Part shown: positions 20,593 to 29,770 of the stretch, piece after piece | Position numbering within the stretch: the first letter of the stretch is position 1 | Layout of the letters: every line of letters starts with the position of its first letter | Assembly: GCA_948470475.1 (NCBI GenBank) | Contig: OX419342.1 | Span: forward strand, 26,005,552-26,069,551 | From: Galaxea fascicularis | Lineage: Eukaryota; Cnidaria; Anthozoa; Scleractinia; Euphylliidae | Direction of reading: 5' to 3' | Length of the DNA: 64,000 bases | Notes under the pieces: generated by a model | Told to the model about the DNA's origin: nothing | Seen by the model: only the letters and a program-made list of their open reading frames with translations | Database searches by the model: none | Translations under genes and position numbers: made by a program

Positions 20593-22696
20593 TTTTTTGC
20601 GAGTTTATGGACCTCGACTTCGTCTCAGTCCATAAACACGCAAAAAAAGAACTTGGCCAATATCCAGCCATCTTGACCTCTCGCTTGGTCAATAACCCAT
20701 ACAGCCTGTATTTTTGCTGATGTCAATGTTGTAAGTGTGGCAAAATAATAAAAGTGAAATACTGGGTAATTAAAATGAAAAATAATAGTTTTGCTAATTC
20801 CTTCACTTATCTTCACTTATCTCTCCCATCCCATGTAATAGCATGCAGAAGTACTCACAATATCCGGGTCGACCTCAGCCCTATGGTCTGACACAAGACT
20901 TCCTTCAGTTTGCACTGTGTAATCTAACTTTCCATATGTCTTAAGCTGGTTGCAGGCATTGATGAACCCATGTGAGAAATCAATACCCACAACTTGATTG
21001 AATTTCTTTGCCAGTTCAAATGTAGAACGGCCCACGGCACAACCAATGTCAAGGGCTATGCTTGGTACACTATCCTACAATAATGATATTAAGAGAGAGA
21101 AAACAAACAAAAACTTTGTTGCATGAGCATGCAGGGCAAAGAAAAATTCCAAGCTCCTAAAATAAACCAAAAAGGTAATGTTCCATAAAGTGGTCAATAT
21201 AACCCCAAAGAAATCACAACAGCAACTGTTTTAGAGGTATCCAGGTGGTCTTCAGAGTATTGGCATTTTGTGCACATACGAGTATTTTTTTCTAAACGCT
21301 CATTGCACATGCCAGAATAATTTATAGCATTGCAAGGCTAAGAGGTATATACATTAACAATGCATGCGTGAGTTCTGGACTTCTGTCGTTATTACATGTG
21401 GTGCACACAGCTAAAAAATGATGGTTGACTGCACGTACAAGATCTACACAGTGCAAGATCTCCCTTGGAGCAGAGTAGAGAATCAACAAACTCAGCCCAC
21501 TTATGACACCACATCTGGGAATCGAACCCAGGACACACTGGTGGAAGGCGAGCACTCTCACCACTGCACCAACCCTGTCCCTGAAAATTGAGGTCTGACA
21601 TATTTTGCAGACTGGGAGGTAACTATTGTGTACTAATAGAGTTTTTAACATTACTGTTGGATAACGTTTTTGAGTTATCTAGAATAATCTGTAAGAACTA
21701 TTGGCTGAGCATGATTATTGTATAATATGCAGCTAGATGCTGGCACAGGTAAGGCAAGATCTCTGCACAGCCCCATACATTAATAATTAATGTATGAGGC
21801 TGTGCAGAATAATATATTGTTATATAGCTGGTGTTTTTCCTGCTACAGCACACCCATTCATTGGCTGGTTCATAGTCACATGACATCTAAGAATGAAACT
21901 GTTTACCGCCAAATGCCATGAGTGGGCAACATTACAAAAACTATGACGCCAAATGGGAAACAGTTCACTGTTACCCGTGAAATGTTGACTGCTGTTGCAC
22001 GTGATCAGATTGGAATCTGTATGAACGATCGCGGCGATCGGCATGTAAAATCGCCGGTATCTGGCATGTCAACTAATCGGCGTAGAAAATCGCCAAGTGT
22101 GCCCACATCAATCAACGGCGAAATTCGCTCGCGATTTTCGTTGGCGATCAAAATCGTCGCGATCGGCGTTTAATTAATAAAATCGCCCAGTGTGTCACCG
22201 GTTTACGATCGACGAAAATCGCTGTCACTGCACAGGGCACACCAGAGAGACTTTTAAATTCTACACTTAGAGCTATGAATTGTGGAACCTTTAGTGAGTG
22301 TGAATAATAAGCCTAAATTTAAGTGAACTCATTTCTTCTTGCAGCTTCTCGTATAAGACCTCATTCCTGTACGCCCTCATTCCGAAACAAGTAAGGCCTC
22401 ATGCTTATAATCTGTTGAAGACATAGTAAATTCTTCACAATGAAACTAACCTCAGTATATTTAATACATTCCAAAGCACATCGTGTTGGGAATTCTAGCG
22501 ACTCTTTCGGTCCAAATCCGTACGGTAATAATTCGTCAGGTTTGCCATAATGGAAGATAAGATATTCGCCAATCAACTTTTCTGTTTCGTACACATTTTC
22601 CGCATCACGTCTTTTCGAGAGGTAACGATAAGCTACTAACGTCAAAGCCGACGCACCTATGGCGGTAGCGGAGGCAATCAAAAGATTTTTCTCCAT
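18705..22696 (-). CDS. SAM-dependent methyltransferase, OvoA C-terminal-like (putative 4-mercaptohistidine N1-methyltransferase), membrane-anchored
   Basis: By family, this domain transfers methyl from S-adenosylmethionine to the imidazole of 4-mercaptohistidine, the last step of ovothiol synthesis. Exons on the minus strand: 22696-22451, 21074-20859, 19968-19762 and 18899-18705, all phase 0, giving 287 aa. Residues about 5-26 (LLIASATAIGASALTLVAYRYL-like) form one hydrophobic segment followed by KRR, suggesting a membrane anchor. Then come the family landmarks GEYLIFHYGKPDELLPYGFG, the SAM loop ALDIGCAVGRSTFELA, VVGIDFSHGFI, GDACNLPSDLG, VLAANLVCRLPNP, LVAPGGILVITSPYSWLEEF and the C-terminal IRETARKNQWTVAHATIW. 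Unlike animal OvoA there is no sulfoxide-synthase domain. Actual substrate is not proven. It is convergent with the heat-shock gene; introns carry tRNA-derived repeats and MITEs. Confidence 0.88.
20187..20259 (-). repeat. tRNA-derived SINE head (tRNA-Thr-like), in a methyltransferase intron
   Basis: Read on the minus strand: GGCTTCA acceptor, TAGCTCAGTTGGTTAGAGT box A, loop CCAGTAT, box B GGTTCAGACCC, and 3' acceptor TGAAGTCC. U33 is replaced by C and the acceptor and anticodon stems have mismatches. This is a tRNA-like repeat, not a functional tRNA. Confidence 0.6.
20441..20478. repeat. Perfect 16-bp hairpin, 6-nt loop
   Basis: CCCGAGCGGGCAAGAT / ATCTTGCCCGCTCGGG with loop GGAGCG. It sits 65 bp before the next foldback and shares the CAAGATGG word with it. 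Confidence 0.85.
20543..20694. mobile_element. About 150-bp foldback MITE, TIR TTATTGACCAAGC
   Basis: TTATTGACCAAGC, then GGTCAAGATGGCTGGATATT and GGCC, then TTTTTTTGCG; the right half is the complement, ending GCTTGGTCAATAA. The loop region (GGACCTCGACTTCGTCTCAG) also pairs partly. Confidence 0.8.
21345..21590 (-). repeat. tRNA-derived SINE (tRNA-Gly-like head)
   Basis: On the minus strand from about 21583: GGGACAGGGTTGGTGCAGTG with box A TGGTGCAGTGGTGAGAG, a TTCCACC anticodon-like loop, and box B GGTTCGATTCC near 21515, followed by a body of about 150 bp. The acceptor stem does not pair properly. It lies in intron 1 of the methyltransferase gene. Confidence 0.65.
21753..21809. mobile_element. 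MITE, 'AAGATTTCC..CAGCCCCATAC' family, copy 4 (minimal)
   Basis: GGCAAGATCTCTGCACAGCC, CCATACATTAAT and the reverse complement meet with almost no spacer, giving a 57-bp hairpin whose right end is truncated after CTGTGCAGAA. Confidence 0.75.
22010..22215. repeat. CGATCG-rich repeat cluster
   Basis: AAAATCGCC-type words recur at about 22048, 22086, 22144 (variant) and 22180, twice followed by (A/C)AGTGTG. GCGATCG/CGATCGC words recur throughout. GC content and CpG density exceed the surroundings. It is probably a nonautonomous element with subterminal repeats; boundaries are not defined. It lies in intron 1 of the methyltransferase gene. Confidence 0.5.
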
Positions 22697-23158
22697 GTTC
22701 CAACCGAATTAATTTTGTTACTCAGTTTAACCAGCGAAAAAGCACGTGCATGAAGAATAGTTTCAATGACGTGCCTGCGGTATTCAGCGAGGGAGGGGAG
22801 GGCGGGTCTATTATGGATTCTGCTGAACCGTAAATATGCTGTTCAGTGTTGTACTCCTCATTGAACCTGGATTGATCGTTTGCAGTGAAAATTTGCTATT
22901 TTCGACGATTAAGTATCGTCAAAGTTTTCATAAGGGTCATTACATGAAAATATTTTCAATTAAACACTTCGATCCGGTTATATAGTAAAATTAGTCCCTA
23001 TCCTTACACCAATGGGGATGTATCTCGCCCAATCGCTTCGGAATCCAAGAATAAATCGATGAATTTATCGATGGGATCGTGAGTATATAGATAATGTCCT
23101 AAAAGATTCCACACTGTGATGCAAACTCGTATAAAAAGGAAAAAAAAAGATAAAATCG

Positions 23159-23244
23159 TGGAGATGCGGGGAGTCGAACCCCGGGCATCTCGCATCTTCA
23201 CTTTGTTGTGCGAAGCGAGCGCTCTACCACTGAGCTACATCCCC
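23159..23244 (-). tRNA. tRNA-Ala(CGC) with a 14-nt intron
   Basis: Minus strand 23244 to 23159. Acceptor GGGGATG/CATCTCC (one G-U) with discriminator A; D stem GCTC/GAGC; anticodon stem CTCGC/GCGAG; T stem CGGGG/CCCCG around TTCGACT. The anticodon CGC is at 23212-23210, preceded by TT and followed by A37. Fourteen extra bases (23208-23195, CAACAAAGTGAAGA) follow A37, the canonical position of nuclear tRNA introns. Removing them leaves a complete 72-nt tRNA plus discriminator. It is transcribed by RNA polymerase III from internal A and B boxes. Every stem is intact, unlike the three tRNA-derived repeats in this window. Confidence 0.85.
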
Positions 23245-23797
23245 AACATTGCGAAATTGTGTAAATTTTATATGTTTAAAGTGTCTGTTGGTTTTGGCGG
23301 GTAGCCGCGGGGTAGGGAACACGGTCGTGAGTGAGAATTTTTACAATCAGTTGAAGCTTTATAGAATAAAATGAAAATAGTTGTTTTTCTAATCTCGCGT
23401 TTTAGAAAAATGTCGGTTACTAGACTTTCCCTGCCCAGATATTTGTATAGTCGCGAAAATTGCTCACTTTTGTATACAACCCCCAAACTCAACCCCAGCA
23501 GACGCAGCGCGCAGCACAGTAACTACCCCCTTCATAGGCCGTTTGTTAAAAATATTCGGTTCTCTGACAACTGTAATCCTGTCATGCACCTACTATTTGG
23601 AAATAACTGAGGTGAAAGTCAATATGATTGCCAAGTTTCAAGAATATCACAGAAATCGTAAAAAAATATACAGAGTTTGTATGGTTGTGGGGGACGCTGT
23701 AACGAAACTTAGAGACATTTGTATGGATTTTGAACTATGTTTCAAGGTCCATAACTTGGTCTCTGTTCAACCTAAAAAAATCAAACTTGGTCAAACG
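23245..23797. other. Gene-free stretch before the palindrome cluster
   Basis: No recognisable exon or repeat. Open frames at 23371 and 23543 resemble nothing I know. Confidence 0.5.
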
Positions 23798-25339
23798 TAT
23801 GGAACGCTAAGCGTGACAAAAGGTTCAAAAATAAAATATAGGTTGTACCACTGAATATGTGCCGTAATACGTTATATATGGGTTGAAAATTGCACAAATA
23901 TGGTTCATAATAAGCAAAATATGGGCTTCTTGAAACTCGATATATATGTTGTTGCAGCGTCAAATATATAGGTTGAAATTATCGATTTCTTCGATCGTCG
24001 GAAAATCTTCGTAACACGTGGACGCGCGCGTGACGTGGGACAGGTCGAGGGAGCTTTCGCCATTTTGGAATTGATCATGGACAATGCTTATCGATGGGAT
24101 TCCGGCTATTATTTCCAGGCTCGTCGGCATATACACGACGCTGATTTTGAGGTCATCCAGCGAATTCATCGAAGGCTCGGAGATGCTCTTTATTTGCTAA
24201 ATTATCTTGTTAGGCGAGCGTGTTGTGCAACAAGTCCCCTTGACTATCTCGATAGACAGAACGATTTTTACTCTCTTATTACAACCTTGCGATCACTCTA
24301 CGAGACATACACACGTAATATTTCAGCCAATGATTCAAGAGAGGATCAACGAGAAGCTTTCTGCTATCGACTGGAGACTCTGCTGGGTCGTGGGAGGCCG
24401 AGATTCATGCTGACAAAATGTACTAAAATCGTCACTAAAACGTATATTTCTATACTCTTGGATTTAATTGCGTTACACAACTTGACACGTTGTACCGACT
24501 GAGATAAAGTAACTATCAAGTTTGTTGTGAGCTCAGATGACATTTCAATTTATGCGCTACAGAAATGAGAGCAATTCAGCTTGCTGTATACTCTTTCCTT
24601 GAAAAAAAAAACGGTGGGTCTTAGTTTTAGACCAGTGGGTCTTCGTTTTTGACACTCTCAATGTTCTCGACATTGCTCTCCAGCTGTAATTCCTTCTCTC
24701 TAATGCGTCAATCTGATCGTCGCTGATTAAAAACCTCGGCCTCCCACGACCCCGCAGAGTCTCCAGTCGATAGCAGAAAGCTTCTCGTTGATCCTCTCTT
24801 GAATCATTGGCTGAAATATTACGTGTGTATGTCTCGTAGAGTGATCGCAAGGCTGTAATAAGAGAGTAAAAATCGTTCTGTCTATCGAGATAGTCAAGGG
24901 GACTTGTTGCACAACACGCTCGCCTAACAAGATAATTTAGCAAATAAAGAGCATCTCCGAGCCTTCGATGAATTCGCTGGATGACCTCAAAATCAGCGTC
25001 GTGTATATGCCGACGAGCCTGGAAATAATAGCCGGAATCCCATCGATAAGCATTGTCCATGATCAATTCCAAAATGGCGAAAGCTCCCTCGACCTGTCCC
25101 ACGTCACGCGCGCGTCCACGTGTTACGAAGATTTTCCGACGATCGAAGAAATCGATAATTTCAACCTATATATTTGACGCTGCAACAACATATATATCGA
25201 GTTTCAAGAAGCCCATATTTTGCTTATTATGAACCATATTTGTGCAATTTTCAACCCATATATAACGTATTACGGCACATATTCAGTGGTACAACCTATA
25301 TTTTATTTTTGAACCTTTTGTCACGCTTAGCGTTCCATA
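23798..25339. mobile_element. Palindromic element with about 608-bp near-identical arms, two converging copies of an integrase-like N-terminal ORF
   Basis: Arms 23798-24405 and 24732-25339 are near-perfect reverse complements with no net indel (paired coordinates always sum to 49137); the two encoded proteins differ at about two positions over the arm. Each arm begins with about seven AT-rich words close to ATATGGGTTG at 19-25 bp spacing, then encodes the start of a protein (24035 on plus, 25102 on minus) beginning MGQVEGAFAILELIMDN. The right copy runs on through GRPRFLISDDQIDALE and SWRAMSRTLRVS, a helix-turn-helix-like segment resembling the region before the rve core in a family of animal integrase-type transposon proteins (inference). 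Both copies are truncated before any catalytic domain. The spacer is about 326 bp. Confidence 0.85.
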
Positions 25340-27423
25340 GAAATGGTCTAGCCATTGATGATGAAATGGATTAGAATACGGAGGATCGGTCTATGTAAAT
25401 ATGAATCGGCCTACCTTTCAAACGCAAAATAGTACAGTGTGTCAGCAAACGGTCTGGTTTACTGTTGTTAAACGGTTTAGCTTAACCGAGCGTGGCTTAA
25501 GAAATCATCAAATCGTTGAACGTGCCGACAAATGGTTCAATGTAATGTGAAACGGTTTAACGAACACACAAATGGTTTAGCAAGACGACGACGATTGATT
25601 TAGCGTAGTGATAAATGGCTCAGCCAAACAACAAATGATTTAGTCGGAACTCGTACCTTTCAGTCAAATAACAAATGAATCGGCCTAACGTGAACTGGTT
25701 TAGGGAAAAGACAAATAGTTTTCCACAGTGTTAAATGGTTTGATCTGACAACAAACGGTTTACGGCATCGCGTGACGTACGATACAGTGTCTTGCGCCGA
25801 ACCGCCAAAAATACAGAAGTGAAATGGAACAGCAAAACGTGAAATGGCACAGCGAAGCGGTGTGAAATGGAACAGTCCATGTGGGGTCTGACGTCAATAA
25901 CTGGAAATTTGGCGCGAAATCAACCTGTGCCGGCTACGAGTTACTGAGTGCCCACAACAACTCGCCGGATAAATAATCGTATCCTACAACTCGACTCTGA
26001 TAAGTTTGCTCCTGCTTTTTACCTTTAACAACTATATAATGTTAGTCTTGAAGTATTTTGCCTTAATGCCAGGAGACGCAGTAGTATAAACTACAATGAT
26101 ATTTTGTCAAAGTAGAGAACGGTTTTTTCCCGATATCGCATGATTTAGACAGGTTTTTCTTGTTTTGTTAATCGGCATTTCTACTATAAAAGACTCTTTT
26201 AGTTCACTCGAAGTTCACTCGAGGAAAGCTTCCTATTTATAGAGAGCTGGCACTTCTCATATGACTTTGCATTCGTTGTATATCAAAGCCATTATCTTTT
26301 CGTCTGTCAAGGGACTGTGTGATGGGACTCTATTATCTACTAGATCTCCTTTTGTCACGGTTTTGTTCAAAACATTTTAACTTATCAGGGTCACTTATTT
26401 CCATCGTTATAATTTAGAGCATTTCTGTTTTGCATGCAAGAAAATTAGCTACGAGAAGGCGAAAATACTATTTTGAGCTGTAGTTTAAACAGATACCATC
26501 AACGAAAAAATGAGTGTTTCAAAACACCTTAGTAAGCGCCATCATGTTTTCCTCTAATCTCACAGACACCGCAACCGGCTGATCGAGCGATTTCGTTCGA
26601 AAAACACATTTCTTCCTCGGTTGTTCTTCGAGTGAAAAAACCGTTCTCTACTTTGACAAAATATCATTGTAGTTTATACTACTGCGTCTCCTGGCATTAA
26701 GGCAAAATACTTCAAGACTAACATTATATAGTTGTTAAAGGTAAAAAGCAGGAGCAAACTTACCAGAGTCGAGTTGTAGGATACGATTATTTATCCGGCG
26801 AGTTGTTGTGGGCACTCAGTAACTCGTAGCCGGCACAGGTTGATTTCGCGCCAAATTTCCAGTTATTGACGTCAGACCCCACATGGACTGTTCCATTTCA
26901 CACCGCTTCGCTGTGCCATTTCACGTTTTGCTGTTCCATTTCACTTCTGTATTTTTGGCGGTTCGGCGCAAGACACTGTATCGTACGTCACGCGATGCCG
27001 TAAACCGTTTGTTGTCAGATCAAACCATTTAACACTGTGGAAAACTATTTGTCTTTTCCCTAAACCATTTCACGTTAGGCCGATTCATTTGTTGTTTGAC
27101 TGAAAGGTACGAGTTCCGACTAAATCATTTGTTGTTTGGCTGAGCCATTTATCACTACGCTAAATCAATCGTCGTCGTCTTGCTAAACCATTTGTGTGTT
27201 CGTTAAACCGTTTCACATTACATTGAACCATTTGTCGGCACGTTCAACGATTTGATGATTTCTTAAGCCACGCTCGGTTAAGCTAAACCGTTTAACAACA
27301 GTAAACCAGACCGTTTGCTGACACACTGTACTATTTTGCGTTTGAAAGGTAGGCCGATTCATATTTACATAGACCGATTCTCCGTATTCTAATCCATTTC
27401 ATCATCAATGGCTAGACCATTTC
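25340..27423. mobile_element. Giant foldback element, about 790-bp arms carrying a 20/23-bp phased motif array
   Basis: Arms 25340-26129 and 26634-27423 are near-identical reverse complements (paired coordinates sum to 52763); spacer 26130-26633. Each arm carries about 24 copies of a word near AAATGGTTTAG (variants AAACGGTTTA, AAATGGAACAG). In the left arm they start at 25341, 25364, 25384, 25404, 25427, 25447, 25470, then every 20 bp to 25570, then 25593 and every 20 bp to 25753, then 25822, 25842, 25865. All early steps are exactly 20 or 23 bp; units at 25490 and 25653 are weak. Units continue past the right arm to about 27560, but on the left the element stops where the preceding palindrome ends. 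No coding frame is seen. It is probably a nonautonomous transposon with protein-binding subterminal repeats (inference). Confidence 0.85.
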
Positions 27424-27680
27424 TCGTCTTCTTATTTCGTTTGTTGTTTGTGTAAACCATTTCACAAAAGACAACCGGGCCGTTTGTATTTAGGCTGCAT
27501 CATTACTAAATCATTTATTCTATTTTGAAATACACCAATGTACCATTTCTCCTTACTCTGTTCCTTTCGACATTGCTGTATTTTTGGCGGTGATGGCCGC
27601 CCATAGAAAAACCTTTGCCGGTCGTACACAACGAGCAACAGATAAACAATTTCACTACAATTAGCCTAAAAACATGGAAA

Positions 27681-28353
27681 ACATGGCGAAGTTTACGGGA
27701 GAGGGCAAAACACGGACTACTATTTCATGGAGTACCCTTGGATTACCTAAAATGGAGTATCCTGGAAAATAATTTGGGAGTTTTTCCAAAATGGAAAGTC
27801 ATTTAAATGTACGTACCTTGACATGTACCTTTAATTCATTCACTTAATATTTAAGTCGGGATCTAATTAAAGGCGCGAGGGGCCGAATAGTTGTATTTTT
27901 CCTATCTGCCCCCTCTCTTGTCACTCTCTTCGTTTTCACTACCAAATGGAATTACAGAATCATTACCAGTCTTAAGAAATGGGTGCGTCTTCTGAAACGT
28001 TTCGGCCAGAATTATACGAAAGAGGGCTTTTTTTGTGGCGATCCGAAAAGTAGAAATTTCATCGTGATTTTTCCATCGTGATGGGTAACAGCCTCTGGAG
28101 CCTGCAATGAAGATGGCCAGCGGATTATTGATAACTTAAGAAATGGAGGCCTTAGACCGGCCTTGGACAGCAACAGATAACGTTTGAGCTGCGTAAGCTT
28201 AAAAGTAAATAAAGGTACGCAGCTACGTACATACATTTAAATGACTTTCTGCTTTGGAAAAATGTTTTTCCTTGACTCCCAAATTACTTTTTCAGGGTAC
28301 TCCGTGGAATAGTATAGTACTCCGTGTTTTGTCCTCTCCCAAAGTTTACAGAA
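27681..28353. mobile_element. Foldback element, about 130-bp terminal repeats
   Basis: GTTTACGGGAGAGGGCAAAA and following sequence to about 27815 is matched by the complement at about 28225-28352 (AGTACTCCGTGTTTTGTCC, TCCCAAAGTTTAC). The interior of about 410 bp has no recognised gene. Confidence 0.8.
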
Positions 28354-28377
28354 AACAAGATCAGCTTTGAAGGGAAA

Positions 28378-28530
28378 CCACAGGTAACCCAAGCTCTACG
28401 GTCTAAGTTGACCTTTGTATACTTGTGAAGTAAACACCAACGTAAAGGCTTTACCATCATACAAGGCCTTCACGCTGGTGTTTACATTACAAAGGTCAAC
28501 ATAGACCGTAGGGCTTAGGCTACCTGTGGG
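28378..28530. mobile_element. About 150-bp foldback MITE
   Basis: CCACAGGTAACCCAAGC and CTACGGTCTAAGTTGACC at the left pair with GGTCAACATAGACCGTAG and GCTACCTGTGG at the right; the inner GTAAACACCAACGT also pairs. It lies 25 bp after the previous foldback. Confidence 0.8.
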
Positions 28531-29770
28531 GAAACATAGTGTTTGGATTTCCAAGGCAAGAGATGTAAAAAGTCGTGTTTAGTTGGCAAGTTGTTGCTGC
28601 TCTGCGCGACAGACTTACCAGGCGAGGCTTGTCTACTTTTTATTCTTCCGTTTTATGGACATGTTAAAGCACTTTCTTGTTGGAAATTACTAAATAACCA
28701 TGCAACTTTTTTTTCTTTTTGAAGGAATATTTCACAGCCTTGATGCGGTGTGTGGTGTACAAAATCAGTACAAAGGCACTGATGTTTCTGATCTTTTACT
28801 TGTGTGAAAGACACAGATAAACCACCATAGGTTTTTCGCTAGTTTGGTCTCAAACCAGGCTCATTTAGGTCTAGTAAAAGCTAGTAACATCTTAGCTGAA
28901 ACACGATGAGATTAATTATGGTTCTGCCACAAGTAAGAATTTATATTTTTAAATCGGTTGCACATTTCACCAGAAATTCTGAAATATCCGCACAGACTTT
29001 GAAAACTTGCATCTTAAATTCCACTGTTACCAACAGTGAAAGTTATAGCAAAAATTTGCAGTCAAAGTTAAATGCTTATGTTTTGCACCTCATAATTACT
29101 TTAAAAAAGGATATTACTTTGAATGAGGAGGACAAATTATAATTTTGTGTCTCTGCACTACAGCTGTTCTGTAGGACCTGTAAGTTTAATCAAGACAACC
29201 TTACAGTCCAGGGTATTGCTTTTAGAAGTTCTTCATCCTATCTTTTCGGTGAAAATTAATTGGAAAAATCCTCTTAACTGTTAAGTGGCTTATGGCATAA
29301 CGGCAGCCCATGACACAACAGCTTGTTAACTTGTCAAACCCTTTCTGTACCCTCCCTGAAGCCAGTCTGGTTTGTTTGTTCAAACCTTAGAAAGGCACAG
29401 TTGTGTGGTAAAGATACACACTAGATCAAAAGCCTTGCAAAATTTACTCCCAAGACGCCTAAGGTCTTGGCTGGGAGGAGGGGGGAGGCATCGAAACAAA
29501 GAAGAGATCAACTTGTCATGTCGAGAAGCAAATTCAACTATAAACTTTAACTATCTAATGGACAGTCAAGCTAGAATGGTTGAGACCAGTTTAATCTCAT
29601 TCCATCCACCGCCTTTAAAAATAAATAATGCTCAAATTGTTTTCACAGCCAAGAAAAGGAAGGAGACTGTAAAATGAAATCAGAAAAGCAGCATTGAAGT
29701 AGTTACACCACCTTCCTCAGGATTTGTGATTCTCTTGACTGAAGAATGATCTGACAAGTTCATCACTCAA
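28531..29770. other. Intergenic / ABCB10 3' UTR
   Basis: No exon or named repeat recognised. The part next to 29770 should be ABCB10 3' UTR; I could not place its polyadenylation site with confidence. Confidence 0.5.

Noticed and set aside
21500..21583. Functional tRNA-Gly
   Set aside because: Boxes A and B are present but the acceptor stem does not pair, and it continues into a SINE-like body.
23798..25339. The palindrome as a pure assembly error
   Set aside because: It cannot be excluded, but the arms differ at several bases, the spacer differs from both arms, and one ORF copy extends further than the other; a simple mirrored misassembly would give identical arms.
25340..26129. Regular 20/23-bp repeats with variable spacers, superficially like a CRISPR array
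   Set aside because: The repeats are about 11 bp, degenerate, and mirrored in a palindrome within an intron-bearing animal genome; there are no cas-like genes. A transposon end is the simpler reading.
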